From Pararhizobium gei (lineage in GTDB: Bacteria; Pseudomonadota; Alphaproteobacteria; Rhizobiales; Rhizobiaceae): 64,000 nucleotides of DNA. The translations under genes were made by a program, and so were the position numbers. The notes beneath the pieces were generated by a model that saw only the letters and a program-made list of their open reading frames with translations, had not been told where the DNA came from and searched no databases. The stretch covers positions 2,072,001-2,136,000 of the forward strand of contig NZ_CP119409.1 in assembly GCF_029223885.1 (NCBI RefSeq). Direction: 5' to 3'. Positions 1-7,960 of this stretch are shown here, piece by piece (positions within the stretch are counted from its first letter, which is position 1; every line of letters starts with the position of its first letter).

Positions 1-524
1 ACCCATTTGCGCAGGCGTATGCCGATGGCGGCGATCTTGTCTTCGGCCATGGAGCCATCGGCAAGTGGGGGCCGCTCAGGGCGTCGTACCCAGACGCCGA
101 CCCGGTCTTCCCTGCGTTCGCCCGTCACATTCATGCGGGCAAGCGTATCGATGACAAGGCTTTCGAGTGCTGCGACAAAGGCGCGGACGTCCTGTCTGCG
201 GCGCTTGAGATCGAGCATCACGTAGACAACGCGCTGTCCCGGCCCATGATAGGTATATTCGCCGCCGCGGCCTGTCTGGAAAACCGGAAAGCGGCCCGGC
301 ATCACCAGATCGGCAGCATCGGCGCTGGTGCCGGCGGTGTAGAGCGGCGGATGTTCGATCAGCCAGGCAAGCTCATCGGCTTCGCCAGCCGCGATCGCTG
401 CCGCCTCGCGTTCCATGGTCTCGATCGCATCCTCGTAGGCCACTAGCGCCGGCGCGATTCTCCATCGCACAGGCGGCGAACCTGCATGGGAGAAGAACGT
501 CTTTTCAAGGCTTTCGCGCTGCAT
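1..524 (-). CDS. lipB: Octanoyltransferase LipB, 5' part only (cut by window edge)
   Basis: Read on the minus strand from an ATG at 524, the frame stays open to the window edge. It encodes about 174 residues of lipoyl(octanoyl)-ACP:protein N-octanoyltransferase, which moves octanoate from ACP to lipoyl-domain lysines as the first step of lipoate synthesis. The family signatures are visible: a segment reading [19 protein letters not shown], then the [13 protein letters not shown] block, and the catalytic-lysine region [14 protein letters not shown] close to the truncation. The catalytic cysteine lies beyond the window. The frame is also open upstream of 524, but the chosen ATG gives the N-terminus usual in rhizobial LipB. 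LipA is encoded at about 52.7 kb, and the Pdh subunits that use lipoate are also in this window. Confidence 0.88.
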   Translation of the reverse strand, partial: MQRESLEKTFFSHAGSPPVRWRIAPALVAYEDAIETMEREAAAIAAGEADELAWLIEHPPLYTAGTSADAADLVMPGRFPVFQTGRGGEYTYHGPGQRVVYVMLDLKRRRQDVRAFVAALESLVIDTLARMNVTGERREDRVGVWVRRPERPPLADGSMAEDKIAAIGIRLRKW

Positions 525-654
525 CGTTTTGAAGATCCACTGAGAACTCGATTTTAAATGGTATGTATTGGCGGCAGAGTCCAGCATTCTCAAGCTGTCC
601 CGTGCCGGGCGATCCAAATAGTTGCCCTTCCCGTCAACTTTCTGTCATGGCAGC

Positions 655-683
655 CTTGTGCACCTCAAATGCTTTTGCTACAT
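655..683 (+). promoter_or_regulatory. Promoter of tRNA-Leu
   Basis: CTTGTG (655-660), a 17-nt spacer and CTACAT (678-683) match the alphaproteobacterial housekeeping pattern CTTGAC-N17-CTATAT well. Transcription would start near 690, about 30 nt before the mature tRNA 5' end. This is a motif match only. Confidence 0.55.
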
Positions 684-719
684 GCAGCCGCGCCGGAGCA
701 ATCCGGCCCTACCACGGAT

Positions 720-804
720 GCGGTCGTGGCGGAATTGGTAGACGCGCAGCGTTGAGGTCGCTGTGGGGCAACCCGTGGAAGTTCGAGTCTTCTCGACCGC
801 ACCA
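720..804 (+). tRNA. tRNA-Leu (anticodon GAG)
   Basis: The 85-nt sequence folds as a class II tRNA. The acceptor strands GCGGTCG (720-726) and CGACCGC (794-800) pair perfectly and are followed by encoded ACCA. The D-arm reads GGCGGAATTGGTAGACGCG. The anticodon stem CAGCG/CGCTG closes the loop TTGAGGT, which places GAG at 754-756. A long variable arm (GTGGGGCAACCCGTG) and the T-loop GTTCGAGTC follow. It reads CUC codons, and CUU by wobble. A promoter and a terminator flank it, so it is probably transcribed alone. Confidence 0.96.
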
Positions 805-828
805 TTGGCTTAAGGCCAAATCAAAGAG

Positions 829-851
829 CCCGCTTTCAAGCGGGTTTTTTT
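829..851 (+). terminator. Rho-independent terminator of tRNA-Leu
   Basis: CCCGCT (829-834) pairs with AGCGGG (839-844) across a four-base loop and is followed by seven T (845-851). It lies 25 nt after the tRNA. It also sits just beyond the 3' end of the minus-strand deformylase homologue. Confidence 0.85.
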
Positions 852-867
852 GTGTCTTTTGATCTGG

Positions 868-1368
868 TTAAATGCCTCTGTTCAGCTTTGCATAGCGCTT
901 GACGGCACGGTCGCGTTTGAGCCGGGAGAGACGCTGCAGCCAGAAGATGCCGTCGAGCTGGTCGATTTCGTGTTGCAGGCATACGGCCAGCAGGCCATCG
1001 GCGTCCTCCTCCGCCCTGTCGCCCGTAATCGTGCGATAGACGACGCGGACCGTGCTGGGCCGCACAACGTCTTCGGTGACGCCCGGCATCGACACGCTGC
1101 CCTCGGCATGGGACGAAGTCTCGGAAGATGCCGCGACAATCCGGGGATTGACGTAGATCTTCGGCGCTGTCGTCGCATCGATGCCGATGACTGTCAGTCG
1201 CTGCGCAACGCCGATATGCGGGGCGGTGATACCAATTCCCGGCGCTGCACGCATGGTGTCGAGGAGGTCGGCTGCAAGCACTGCGAGTTCGGCCCCGAAT
1301 GTTTCTACGGCTGCAGCGGGCAGAGATAGCCGCGGATCTGGAAAACGCAGGATCGATCGCAAGGGCAA
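868..1368 (-). CDS. Peptide deformylase homologue lacking two metal ligands
   Basis: The 166-residue protein has the length and block order of peptide deformylase, the Fe/Zn enzyme that removes formyl groups from nascent N-terminal methionine. Block 1 reads GIGITAPHIG (family GxGLAAPQ). Block 2 reads EGSVSMPG where active enzymes have EGCLS, so the metal-binding Cys is Ser. Block 3 reads QHEIDQLDG where active enzymes have QHExDHLxG, so the second His ligand is Gln; the first His and the catalytic Glu remain. An inactive or re-purposed paralogue is likely, with a canonical def gene expected elsewhere. It stands alone between tRNA-Leu and mgtE. The family assignment is secure; activity is doubtful. 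Confidence 0.85.
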   Translation of the reverse strand: MPLRSILRFPDPRLSLPAAAVETFGAELAVLAADLLDTMRAAPGIGITAPHIGVAQRLTVIGIDATTAPKIYVNPRIVAASSETSSHAEGSVSMPGVTEDVVRPSTVRVVYRTITGDRAEEDADGLLAVCLQHEIDQLDGIFWLQRLSRLKRDRAVKRYAKLNRGI

Positions 1369-1615
1369 GGCTTAACGCTCCGTTGGTTGATCAAGAGCTA
1401 AACGAACTCCATGAATTTGCAACAGCTTGGTCAAAAGTGGCGCCTGGGGGCGGGCGAGCGAGCTTAGCCTGTGGACCTTGTGTTCCTGTTGGGCTAGCAA
1501 AAAGAGCGGTCCTTTTGTCGAGGGTCCAGCGACCACCAGCTATGATACTGCTTTCCGATTGCGCCGCCATGCGTGCCCGCGTTTCGGACGGCTGCACTTT
1601 TTTCGGAGCGGGCCT

Positions 1616-3043
1616 ATGAGCAATACCGGCGATCATGAGAAGGAGCGGGTTGCGCTGGGCGAGGATGTCTATGACGGCTCGGACATCTATGCCGAGGACG
1701 GCTCGGTACGATCCGACTATCTCATGCATATCGGCGCTGCCATCGCGGACCGCGATCTTCTCTATCTGCGCCAGCATGTCGCGCGCCTGCACGCATCGGA
1801 AATGGGCGATCTTCTCGAGGCGATCCAGGCGGATCAGCGCCTGGCGCTCGTCTCGTTGCTCGGGGACGACTTTGATCTATCGGCGCTGACGGAGGTCGAC
1901 GAGGCGATCCGCCTGGATATCGTCGAGCATCTGCCGAACGAGCGAATTGCGGCTGCGCTGGGCGAGATGGATTCGGACGATGCCGTCTACATTCTGGAAG
2001 ACCTCGATCAGGAGGACCAGGAAGAGATCCTGTCGAAACTGCCATTCACCGAACGGGTGCGGCTGCGCCGGTCGCTGGACTATCCTGAAAGCACGGCCGG
2101 CCGCCGCATGCAGACGGAGTTTGTCGCGGTACCGCCGTTCTGGACCGTCGGACAGACGATCGATTACATGCGCGAGGACGACAATCTTCCGGAAAGCTTC
2201 ACCCAGATCTTCGTGATCGACCCGACCTTCAAGCTGCTCGGCGCGCTTGATCTTGACCGCGTGCTCCGCACCAAACGGTCCGTCAAGATCGAAACCATCA
2301 TGCGTGAGACCAACCACCCCGTTCCAGCAGAGATGGACCAGGAGGAGGCGGCGCAGCTTTTCGAGCAATATGATCTTCTGTCGGCGGCTGTCGTGGACGA
2401 AAACAACCGGCTTGTCGGCGTACTGACCATCGATGACGTCGTCGATGTCATTCAGGAAGAAGCGGAAGAAGATCTGATGCGCCTTGGCGGTGTCGGTGAC
2501 GAAGAACTCTCCGATTCGATCATCAGCGCATCGCGGTCGCGCATCGTCTGGCTGCTGGTCAATCTGGTTACGGCATTCCTTGCTGCTTCGGTGATCAGTC
2601 TTTTCGAGGCGACGATCGAGCAGATCGTGGCGCTCGCCGTTTTGATGCCGATCGTGGCTGGTATGGGCGGCAATGCCGGGTCCCAAACCATGACCGTGAC
2701 CGTGCGGGCGCTTGCAACCCGCAATCTCGATATTCACAACGCTTTCCGGGTCATCCGGCGCGAGGCCGGTGTCGGCCTGTTGAATGGCGTCTTGTTCGGG
2801 CTGCTCATCGGTTTGACGGCCGGCGCCTGGTTTCAAGACCCAAATATCGGCGGCATTATTGCAGTCGCCATGCTGATCAACATGATCGCCGCTGCTCTCG
2901 CCGGCATCATGATCCCGCTGCTGCTGGACCGGTATGGCGCCGATCCGGCCGTCTCGTCGGCGGTTTTCGTCACTGCCGTAACCGATGTAACCGGCTTTTT
3001 CGCCTTTCTCGGCCTTGCGACCTGGTGGTTCAGCATCGGCTGA
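1616..3043 (+). CDS. mgtE: Magnesium transporter MgtE
   Basis: The 475-residue protein has full MgtE architecture: an acidic cytoplasmic N-domain (about 35-155), two CBS domains (about 165-285) that sense Mg2+, and a C-terminal membrane domain of about five helices (310-475). The pore signature MGGNAGSQTMT is present and the TAGRRMQTEF segment lies at the N-domain/CBS junction. MgtE is a Mg2+ channel in the inner membrane that closes when cytoplasmic Mg2+ is high. The frame is open back to 1427, but the ATG at 1616 follows a GGAG box and gives the expected N-terminus. No Mg2+ riboswitch was recognised in the roughly 250-nt upstream gap, which holds nothing else identifiable. Confidence 0.93.
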   Translation: MSNTGDHEKERVALGEDVYDGSDIYAEDGSVRSDYLMHIGAAIADRDLLYLRQHVARLHASEMGDLLEAIQADQRLALVSLLGDDFDLSALTEVDEAIRLDIVEHLPNERIAAALGEMDSDDAVYILEDLDQEDQEEILSKLPFTERVRLRRSLDYPESTAGRRMQTEFVAVPPFWTVGQTIDYMREDDNLPESFTQIFVIDPTFKLLGALDLDRVLRTKRSVKIETIMRETNHPVPAEMDQEEAAQLFEQYDLLSAAVVDENNRLVGVLTIDDVVDVIQEEAEEDLMRLGGVGDEELSDSIISASRSRIVWLLVNLVTAFLAASVISLFEATIEQIVALAVLMPIVAGMGGNAGSQTMTVTVRALATRNLDIHNAFRVIRREAGVGLLNGVLFGLLIGLTAGAWFQDPNIGGIIAVAMLINMIAAALAGIMIPLLLDRYGADPAVSSAVFVTAVTDVTGFFAFLGLATWWFSIG

Positions 3044-3058
3044 CAGCCGGGAAAAGTT

Positions 3059-3090
3059 TTGACTTTTACGTCAAGGTCACTCAGTATGCT
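3059..3090 (+). promoter_or_regulatory. Candidate MerR-type promoter and operator
   Basis: The sequence TTGACTTTTACGTCAA (3059-3074) is an inverted repeat of TTGAC/GTCAA. TTGACT can also act as a -35 box, with TATGCT (3085-3090) as -10 and a 20-nt spacer, the over-long spacing typical of MerR-controlled promoters. It lies about 110 nt before the MerR-family gene at 3200, which suggests autoregulation. This is inferred from pattern only. Confidence 0.4.
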
Positions 3091-3199
3091 TTGGCGCGAT
3101 CTGGTGGTTTCGGCACAGCGGAGCCGCAGGCGCGGGACTTGAGCTGAACACGGGAGCGCCCAAGCGGACGTCCTGTCACAGCTTGAAGCGAGGGCAGGC

Positions 3200-3586
3200 G
3201 TGAACAAATATTATAGCATTACGGAGCTCACCCGCGAATTCGGTATTTCGACCCGGACCTTGCGATTCTATGAAGACGAGGGGCTGATTCATCCCGAGCG
3301 CCGGGGAAGAACCCGCCTGTTCCGCGCCGCAGACCGCAGGCTGATCATGGAAATCCTGCGCGGACGCCGGATCGGTTTCACCATTGCCGAAATTCGCGAA
3401 ATCATTCAGGTCTACAAGGATCCGCCCGGTGAGGCCGGACAACTGCGCCTGCTGATGAAAAAGGTCGAGGAAAAACGCGACGAACTGATCCAGAAGCGCC
3501 GCGACATCGATGAAACCTTGGAAGAATTGGGCAATGTCGAGGAAGCCTGCCTGACCCGTCTCGCCGAAATTCGCGTGGGAACGTGA
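3200..3586 (+). CDS. MerR family transcriptional regulator (LiuR-like)
   Basis: The 128-residue protein begins with a MerR winged helix-turn-helix: YYSITELTREFGISTRTL, then RFYEDEGLIHPERRG, in residues 4-37. It continues as a long dimerisation coiled coil (about 75-115) and has no sizeable effector domain. The first residues resemble the LiuR group, which controls branched-chain amino-acid or fatty-acid catabolism, but no such catabolic gene is adjacent. The start is a GTG at 3200 behind an AGGG box. A palindromic candidate operator lies about 110 nt upstream. The neighbours are mgtE (same strand) and a convergent membrane protein gene. The family is certain; the LiuR role is tentative. Confidence 0.85.
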   Translation: MNKYYSITELTREFGISTRTLRFYEDEGLIHPERRGRTRLFRAADRRLIMEILRGRRIGFTIAEIREIIQVYKDPPGEAGQLRLLMKKVEEKRDELIQKRRDIDETLEELGNVEEACLTRLAEIRVGT

Positions 3587-3655
3587 CGCTGAACTTTACG
3601 AGGCCAATGGCACCACCGGCTGGCGACCATCTGTTTTTCTAATCATTGATCGGGT

Positions 3656-4681
3656 TTATTGCGGCGTTTGTGCCTCGATCGTGCACTGGCTGGCAATCGC
3701 AGCGACACGGGCGTCGGTGCCGATATCGAGCTTGCCGGCATTCAGCGGCTCGAAGAGATTTTCCTCCATCAGTTTGTCGAGCGTGCAGCCGCAGAATCGC
3801 GTGCACAGCGCCGCCGTCTCCTGTTTCTGGCAGGTCATTTCGCAATTCGTTCGAAAAGACTGCACCGGATCGGGTTTTGCCGCAGGAAATGCCAGGGCAA
3901 AGATATAAACCAGGCCGAACAGCAGGGGCTGGTGGATCAGATAGATGCCCAGGCTATGGCGTCCCGAGAGGCTCAGCGCACGCTTCCAGCGTGCATTCGC
4001 CACGCCGCGTAGACGGCTGAACGCGCCACGGCTCAAAGCGATTCGCGCGGTCGCTATGCCGGCAAGGAACGGCGCCAGCCAGGGAAGCAGCGGCACGTAA
4101 TCGTTCGAGCGCGGCAGCGTTTCCGACAAGCCCACCCACCACAGGGCGGGCAGATCGAAAAGCGCCGAGCGCAGGTAGAACGGGGCAGCAAAAGCTGCGG
4201 CTGCCACAAGGAGAGTGAGGACTGGTGGCAAACGCAGGAAGACCAGGCCGATAAGGCTTGCCGTCGCTATGGCATGCAGGATGCCGAAGAAGATGAAACT
4301 TTCGGGGAAGGCGATCAGGGTCGCAGCGGTGATGATACCGGCTGCGGCTGCGATCTTTGCCAGCCGAATGAGAAACACGCGCCAGCGGATTGCCGGGTCG
4401 TGTCCGAGGACCAGGCCGACACCGGCCAGAAACAGAAAACTGCTGGCGATCGCCCGCGCATAGATTTTGAAACCGCCGGTGCCGACCGTGCCGGGGTCGA
4501 GATAACCGAAAAATTCCAGATCCCAGGAAAAATGATAACTGGCCATGGCGATAATCGCGATGCCGCGCAGCGCGTCGATCTCCCATAGCCGGCCCCGTCG
4601 TTCGCGAGCCGGTCCACCGGCCTGTTGGTCATCTTCTCTTACAGGATCGGCAATCTGCATGGCGCTCTTCCGTTGAAGCAC
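3656..4681 (-). CDS. DUF1624 membrane acyltransferase-like protein with Cys-rich tail
   Basis: The 341-residue integral membrane protein opens with RRGRLWEIDALRGIAIIAMASYH, here read as RLWEIDALRG plus the following helix; this is the hallmark of the DUF1624 group related to heparan-alpha-glucosaminide N-acetyltransferase. About seven hydrophobic helices follow, and SGRHSLGIYLIHQP near residue 250 is the conserved last-helix motif. After the membrane domain comes an unusual tail of about 70 residues with six cysteines, including CX3C and CX3CXC spacings. The substrate is unknown. An internal ATG at 4660 is an alternative start. Gene order next to the DUF599 gene (same strand, 48-nt gap) suggests co-transcription. 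Confidence 0.8.
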   Translation of the reverse strand: MLQRKSAMQIADPVREDDQQAGGPARERRGRLWEIDALRGIAIIAMASYHFSWDLEFFGYLDPGTVGTGGFKIYARAIASSFLFLAGVGLVLGHDPAIRWRVFLIRLAKIAAAAGIITAATLIAFPESFIFFGILHAIATASLIGLVFLRLPPVLTLLVAAAAFAAPFYLRSALFDLPALWWVGLSETLPRSNDYVPLLPWLAPFLAGIATARIALSRGAFSRLRGVANARWKRALSLSGRHSLGIYLIHQPLLFGLVYIFALAFPAAKPDPVQSFRTNCEMTCQKQETAALCTRFCGCTLDKLMEENLFEPLNAGKLDIGTDARVAAIASQCTIEAQTPQ

Positions 4682-4729
4682 GAGGCGTCGCCGAGCGGTC
4701 GTTGCGCTTCGACGGTGCTGGTGACGAAT

Positions 4730-5422
4730 TTAGGGTTTTACGTCTTCAAGAAGGGCGTCGCGTGCCTCCGAGAAGAACTGCCGCCGCGTCAGAACGAAGG
4801 TGACGAAGATCGTCAAGGCGATAAAGACATAGGGACTGATAAACCATCCGAGATAGCCGATCGAGAGGAAGATGCTTCGCAGCCCGGCATTGAAATGTTT
4901 TGCGGCGAGGATGTTCACCTTGATGGCGCGCTCCGCGGCGCGTTCCGCCCTACCGCGGTCGAGCTGCATCTCCGCCATCATCGGAATGCCGCCGATCAGG
5001 ATGGAGCAATAGTTAAAGAGGCGATAGGACCAGGCGAATTTGAAGAATGCATAGGCAAACAGGCAGGCAAGCCCGCCCACCTTCAGCTCGAAAGCGCTAC
5101 GGCCGCCATTGAACACGTAGGGCAGATCGCTCATGATTGCCTGGACCTGATCCGTGGCACCAAGCAGGGCGAAACAGCCACCGAGGGCAAAAATCGTGGT
5201 CGAAGCGAAAAAAGCAGTGCCTGCCTGCAGTCCGGCGACGATCTGGGTGTCGATCATCTTCAGGTCGCGGTTGAGGGAGTTCAGGATCCAGCGGCGGCGA
5301 TTGTCCATCATCAGCCGGGTCAGGCTGACGCGCTGCAATTTCATCTTGCCGTCCGTCGCCCAGTTATAGCCGATCCACAGGAGGGCGAAGACTGCCAGGG
5401 CTATATAGTCCGAAATCGTCAT
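4730..5422 (-). CDS. DUF599 family membrane protein
   Basis: The protein is 230 residues if started at the ATG at 5422 (MTISDYIAL), which matches the usual start of this family; the frame extends 15 codons further upstream. Helices are predicted at about residues 4-22, 68-92, 110-135 and 185-215. The conserved N-terminal stretch with WIGYNW and the cytoplasmic segment RWILNSLNRDLKMIDTQI are typical of DUF599. No biochemical role is established for the family. It lies upstream of, and on the same strand as, the DUF1624 protein, and divergent from L-serine dehydratase with a gap of about 240 nt. Confidence 0.75.
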   Translation of the reverse strand: MTISDYIALAVFALLWIGYNWATDGKMKLQRVSLTRLMMDNRRRWILNSLNRDLKMIDTQIVAGLQAGTAFFASTTIFALGGCFALLGATDQVQAIMSDLPYVFNGGRSAFELKVGGLACLFAYAFFKFAWSYRLFNYCSILIGGIPMMAEMQLDRGRAERAAERAIKVNILAAKHFNAGLRSIFLSIGYLGWFISPYVFIALTIFVTFVLTRRQFFSEARDALLEDVKP

Positions 5423-5662
5423 GCCCCCGTTTTGGCATGGCTGGCCAAAATTGCAAGACTTCGCCAACTCTGTGATACGTTTGCACGGTCGCTGGCAACC
5501 ATGCAGTATGCAGACTGACGCGTGCTGCGCTTCGCATGTCGCTGGCGCGGAAGCAGATTTCGGTCGGTCGCCGCAAGGTTCAGGCGGGATGACCTAGCTT
5601 CCGAAAATGAAAAATGGTCCGGCGAGGCTAGAGAGCCGTCAGGACGACCATACGGGGTTCGA

Positions 5663-7063
5663 ATGTTTCTTTCGGTGTTTGACGTCTTCAAGATCGGTAT
5701 CGGGCCATCGAGTTCGCACACGATGGGGCCTATGTCGGCTGCCAACCGTTTCCTCGATCTCATCCTGTCGAGCGACTGGCCGCGCCCGGCCAATTCGGCG
5801 GTCGCGGCGATCAAGTCCAGTCTGCACGGATCGCTCGCCTTTACCGGCATCGGCCACGGGACGGGCAGGGCAGTTATTCTCGGTCTGATGGGAGAGCGGC
5901 CGGATCGGGTCGATCCCGACAGAATGGACGAGATCATCGGCACCGTCGAGCGCTCCGGTCGCGTTACGCCGCCCGGTCATCCCGCTTATGAATTCCAACC
6001 GAAAACCGATCTGGTGTTCGACAAGAAAGTGCCTTTGCCCGGCCATGCCAATGGCATGAGCTTTTCGGCCTTCGACCGGGATGGCCGGCTGTTGCTGAAG
6101 CGCGTCTATTATTCGATCGGCGGCGGCTTCGTCGTCACCGACACGGAGCTCGAAGCCATCAAGGCGAGTACGACGAAGCCCGGCGGCGTCAAGGTTCCCT
6201 ATCCCTTTGCGACGGCCAAGCAGATGCTCGACATGGCGGCGCGCTCCGGATTGTCGATCGCCCAGATGAAGCGGGCGAACGAGGAATGCTCGATGTCCGC
6301 AGATGCGCTGGACGAGGGGCTCGACCGGATCTGGGCAGCCATGAAGGCCTGTATCGATCGTGGGCTGACGGGATCCGGAATCCTGCCTGGCGGCCTCAAG
6401 GTGCGCCGCCGCGCTGCCATGATCCATGACAAACTGCAGGACGAGTGGCGGTCAAACAAGATCAACCCGCTGCTCGCCAACGACTGGCTCAGCGTCTATG
6501 CCATGGCGGTGAACGAGGAGAATGCGGCCGGCGGCCGTGTGGTGACCTCGCCGACGAATGGTGCGGCCGGCGTCGTTCCCGCCACGATCCGCTACTATCT
6601 GCATTTTCACGAGGACGCCGACCAGCACGGCATCCGCGACTATCTTCTGACGGCCGCCGCGATCGGCGGCATCATCAAGTTCAACGCCTCCATCTCCGGC
6701 GCCGAAGTCGGCTGTCAGGGCGAGGTCGGCTCCGCCTCCGCCATGGCGGCTGCAGGTCTGGCGGCAGTGATGGGTGGAACCCCCGAGCAGATCGAGAATG
6801 CGGCCGAGATTGCACTCGAGCATCATCTCGGCATGACCTGCGACCCGATTGCCGGCCTGGTGCAGGTGCCCTGTATCGAGCGGAACGCCCTGGGCGCAGT
6901 AAAAGCCGTGACGGCTGCATCTTTGGCGATCAAGGGTGATGGGCAGCATTTCGTGCCGTTGGATGCCTGTATCGAAACCATGCGCCAGACAGGCGTCGAC
7001 ATGCTCGACAAATACAAGGAGACCTCGACAGGGGGCCTTGCCGTCAATGTCGTGGAATGTTGA
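5663..7063 (+). CDS. sdaA: L-serine dehydratase, iron-sulfur type, single chain
   Basis: The 466-residue enzyme deaminates L-serine to pyruvate and ammonia with a [4Fe-4S] cluster. The N-terminal beta domain starts with [19 protein letters not shown], diagnostic for the family. The C-terminal alpha domain holds the cluster-binding segments [29 protein letters not shown] and a late Cys in [13 protein letters not shown]. The frame is open to 5522, but the ATG at 5663 gives the conserved [10 protein letters not shown] start. It is followed 65 nt later by a DUF1489 gene on the same strand. Confidence 0.93.
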   Translation: MFLSVFDVFKIGIGPSSSHTMGPMSAANRFLDLILSSDWPRPANSAVAAIKSSLHGSLAFTGIGHGTGRAVILGLMGERPDRVDPDRMDEIIGTVERSGRVTPPGHPAYEFQPKTDLVFDKKVPLPGHANGMSFSAFDRDGRLLLKRVYYSIGGGFVVTDTELEAIKASTTKPGGVKVPYPFATAKQMLDMAARSGLSIAQMKRANEECSMSADALDEGLDRIWAAMKACIDRGLTGSGILPGGLKVRRRAAMIHDKLQDEWRSNKINPLLANDWLSVYAMAVNEENAAGGRVVTSPTNGAAGVVPATIRYYLHFHEDADQHGIRDYLLTAAAIGGIIKFNASISGAEVGCQGEVGSASAMAAAGLAAVMGGTPEQIENAAEIALEHHLGMTCDPIAGLVQVPCIERNALGAVKAVTAASLAIKGDGQHFVPLDACIETMRQTGVDMLDKYKETSTGGLAVNVVEC

Positions 7064-7128
7064 CTGCGCCTGTGGACGGTTGAAAACGGGCTTGACCGGA
7101 ACGGCCTGACGGGTGTTCAACACCGGCC

Positions 7129-7566
7129 ATGGCCTTGCATCTCATCAAGCTCTGCGTCGGCGCGGACTCCATAGAAGACCTTCGCGACTGGGTTGCCCAC
7201 CGGGCGATGACGGCAATCGCGGCCGGTCTTGAGCCGCACTCCGTGCACACAACGAGAATGGTGCCAAAACGGACGGAAGACCTGCTTGCCGGCGGCTCGC
7301 TCTATTGGGTCATCAAGGGGCAGGTGCAGGCGCGCCAGAAACTCAATGCCATCGAGACCTTCACGGATGCCGAGGGCATCGGCCGCTGCAATCTCGTTCT
7401 CGCGCCGGAGGTTGTCGAAACCGCCTGCCAGCCGCGCCGCGCCTTCCAGGGATGGCGCTATCTTGATGAGAAGGATGTGCCGCGCGATCTGAGTTCACTC
7501 GGCGGCGGTTCTTCCGAGATGCCGGTCGAACTGAAGCGGGAACTTGCCGAACTCGGGCTTCTTTAG
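7129..7566 (+). CDS. DUF1489 family protein
   Basis: This 145-residue soluble protein has the start MALHLIKLCVGADSIEDL and the internal motif GGSLYWVIKGQVQARQ that mark DUF1489, a family found almost only in alphaproteobacteria and without known function. No signal peptide or membrane segment is seen. It is likely co-transcribed with the serine dehydratase and ends at a strong terminator (7575-7601). Confidence 0.8.
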   Translation: MALHLIKLCVGADSIEDLRDWVAHRAMTAIAAGLEPHSVHTTRMVPKRTEDLLAGGSLYWVIKGQVQARQKLNAIETFTDAEGIGRCNLVLAPEVVETACQPRRAFQGWRYLDEKDVPRDLSSLGGGSSEMPVELKRELAELGLL

Positions 7567-7574
7567 ATCAAATG

Positions 7575-7601
7575 AAAAAGCCCGGACGAACCGGGCTTTT
7601 T
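7575..7601 (+). terminator. Strong bidirectional rho-independent terminator
   Basis: AAAAAGCCCGG (7575-7585) pairs perfectly with CCGGGCTTTTT (7591-7601) around a five-base loop. The flanking A and T tracts let it act on both strands. It separates the convergent DUF1489 gene and the small minus-strand ORF ending at 7616. Confidence 0.9.
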
Positions 7602-7615
7602 GTGTGCGATCTGTT

Positions 7616-7882
7616 CTATCTGATTTTCATTCTGATTGGCTTGCGACCCGACTGCGATGTCACGTGAAGATGAATCTTCACCTCCGGCTGGGTCGAGCGC
7701 CAGGCGCGGGCGCCGTGCGTCAGAAGCAGGGTCACCAGATCCTTCGTTCTCGATTTTGGCCGGCTGCCGAGTTCGGCGATCCGCATGGCAGCCTCATGGA
7801 GAGGGTGCAGACCGTATCGTGCAGGCTTGCGCTTCTTGTCTGCGGGGGGCGTCATGCCCTGACCGTTTTCGTTCATTCCCAT
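7616..7882 (-). CDS. Small basic hypothetical protein
   Basis: The 88-residue ORF starts at an ATG preceded at good spacing by GAGGT (minus strand), which argues that it is translated. The protein is strongly basic, with clusters DKKRKPARYG and SRPKSRTKD, and has no membrane segment or motif I recognise. A second ATG nine codons in is an alternative start. It ends just before the bidirectional terminator. The function is unknown. Confidence 0.6.
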   Translation of the reverse strand: MGMNENGQGMTPPADKKRKPARYGLHPLHEAAMRIAELGSRPKSRTKDLVTLLLTHGARAWRSTQPEVKIHLHVTSQSGRKPIRMKIR

Positions 7883-7960
7883 AACTGACCTCGTTACGCA
7901 AAACCAAATCCGAGGAGGGTCACCGACAATACGCGCCGGCGGCCGAAACTTTGATATGTA

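Noticed and set aside
1877..2836. 319-codon minus-strand ORF across mgtE
   Set aside because: Antisense frame of a complete mgtE; the composition (Asp, His, Arg) is not protein-like.
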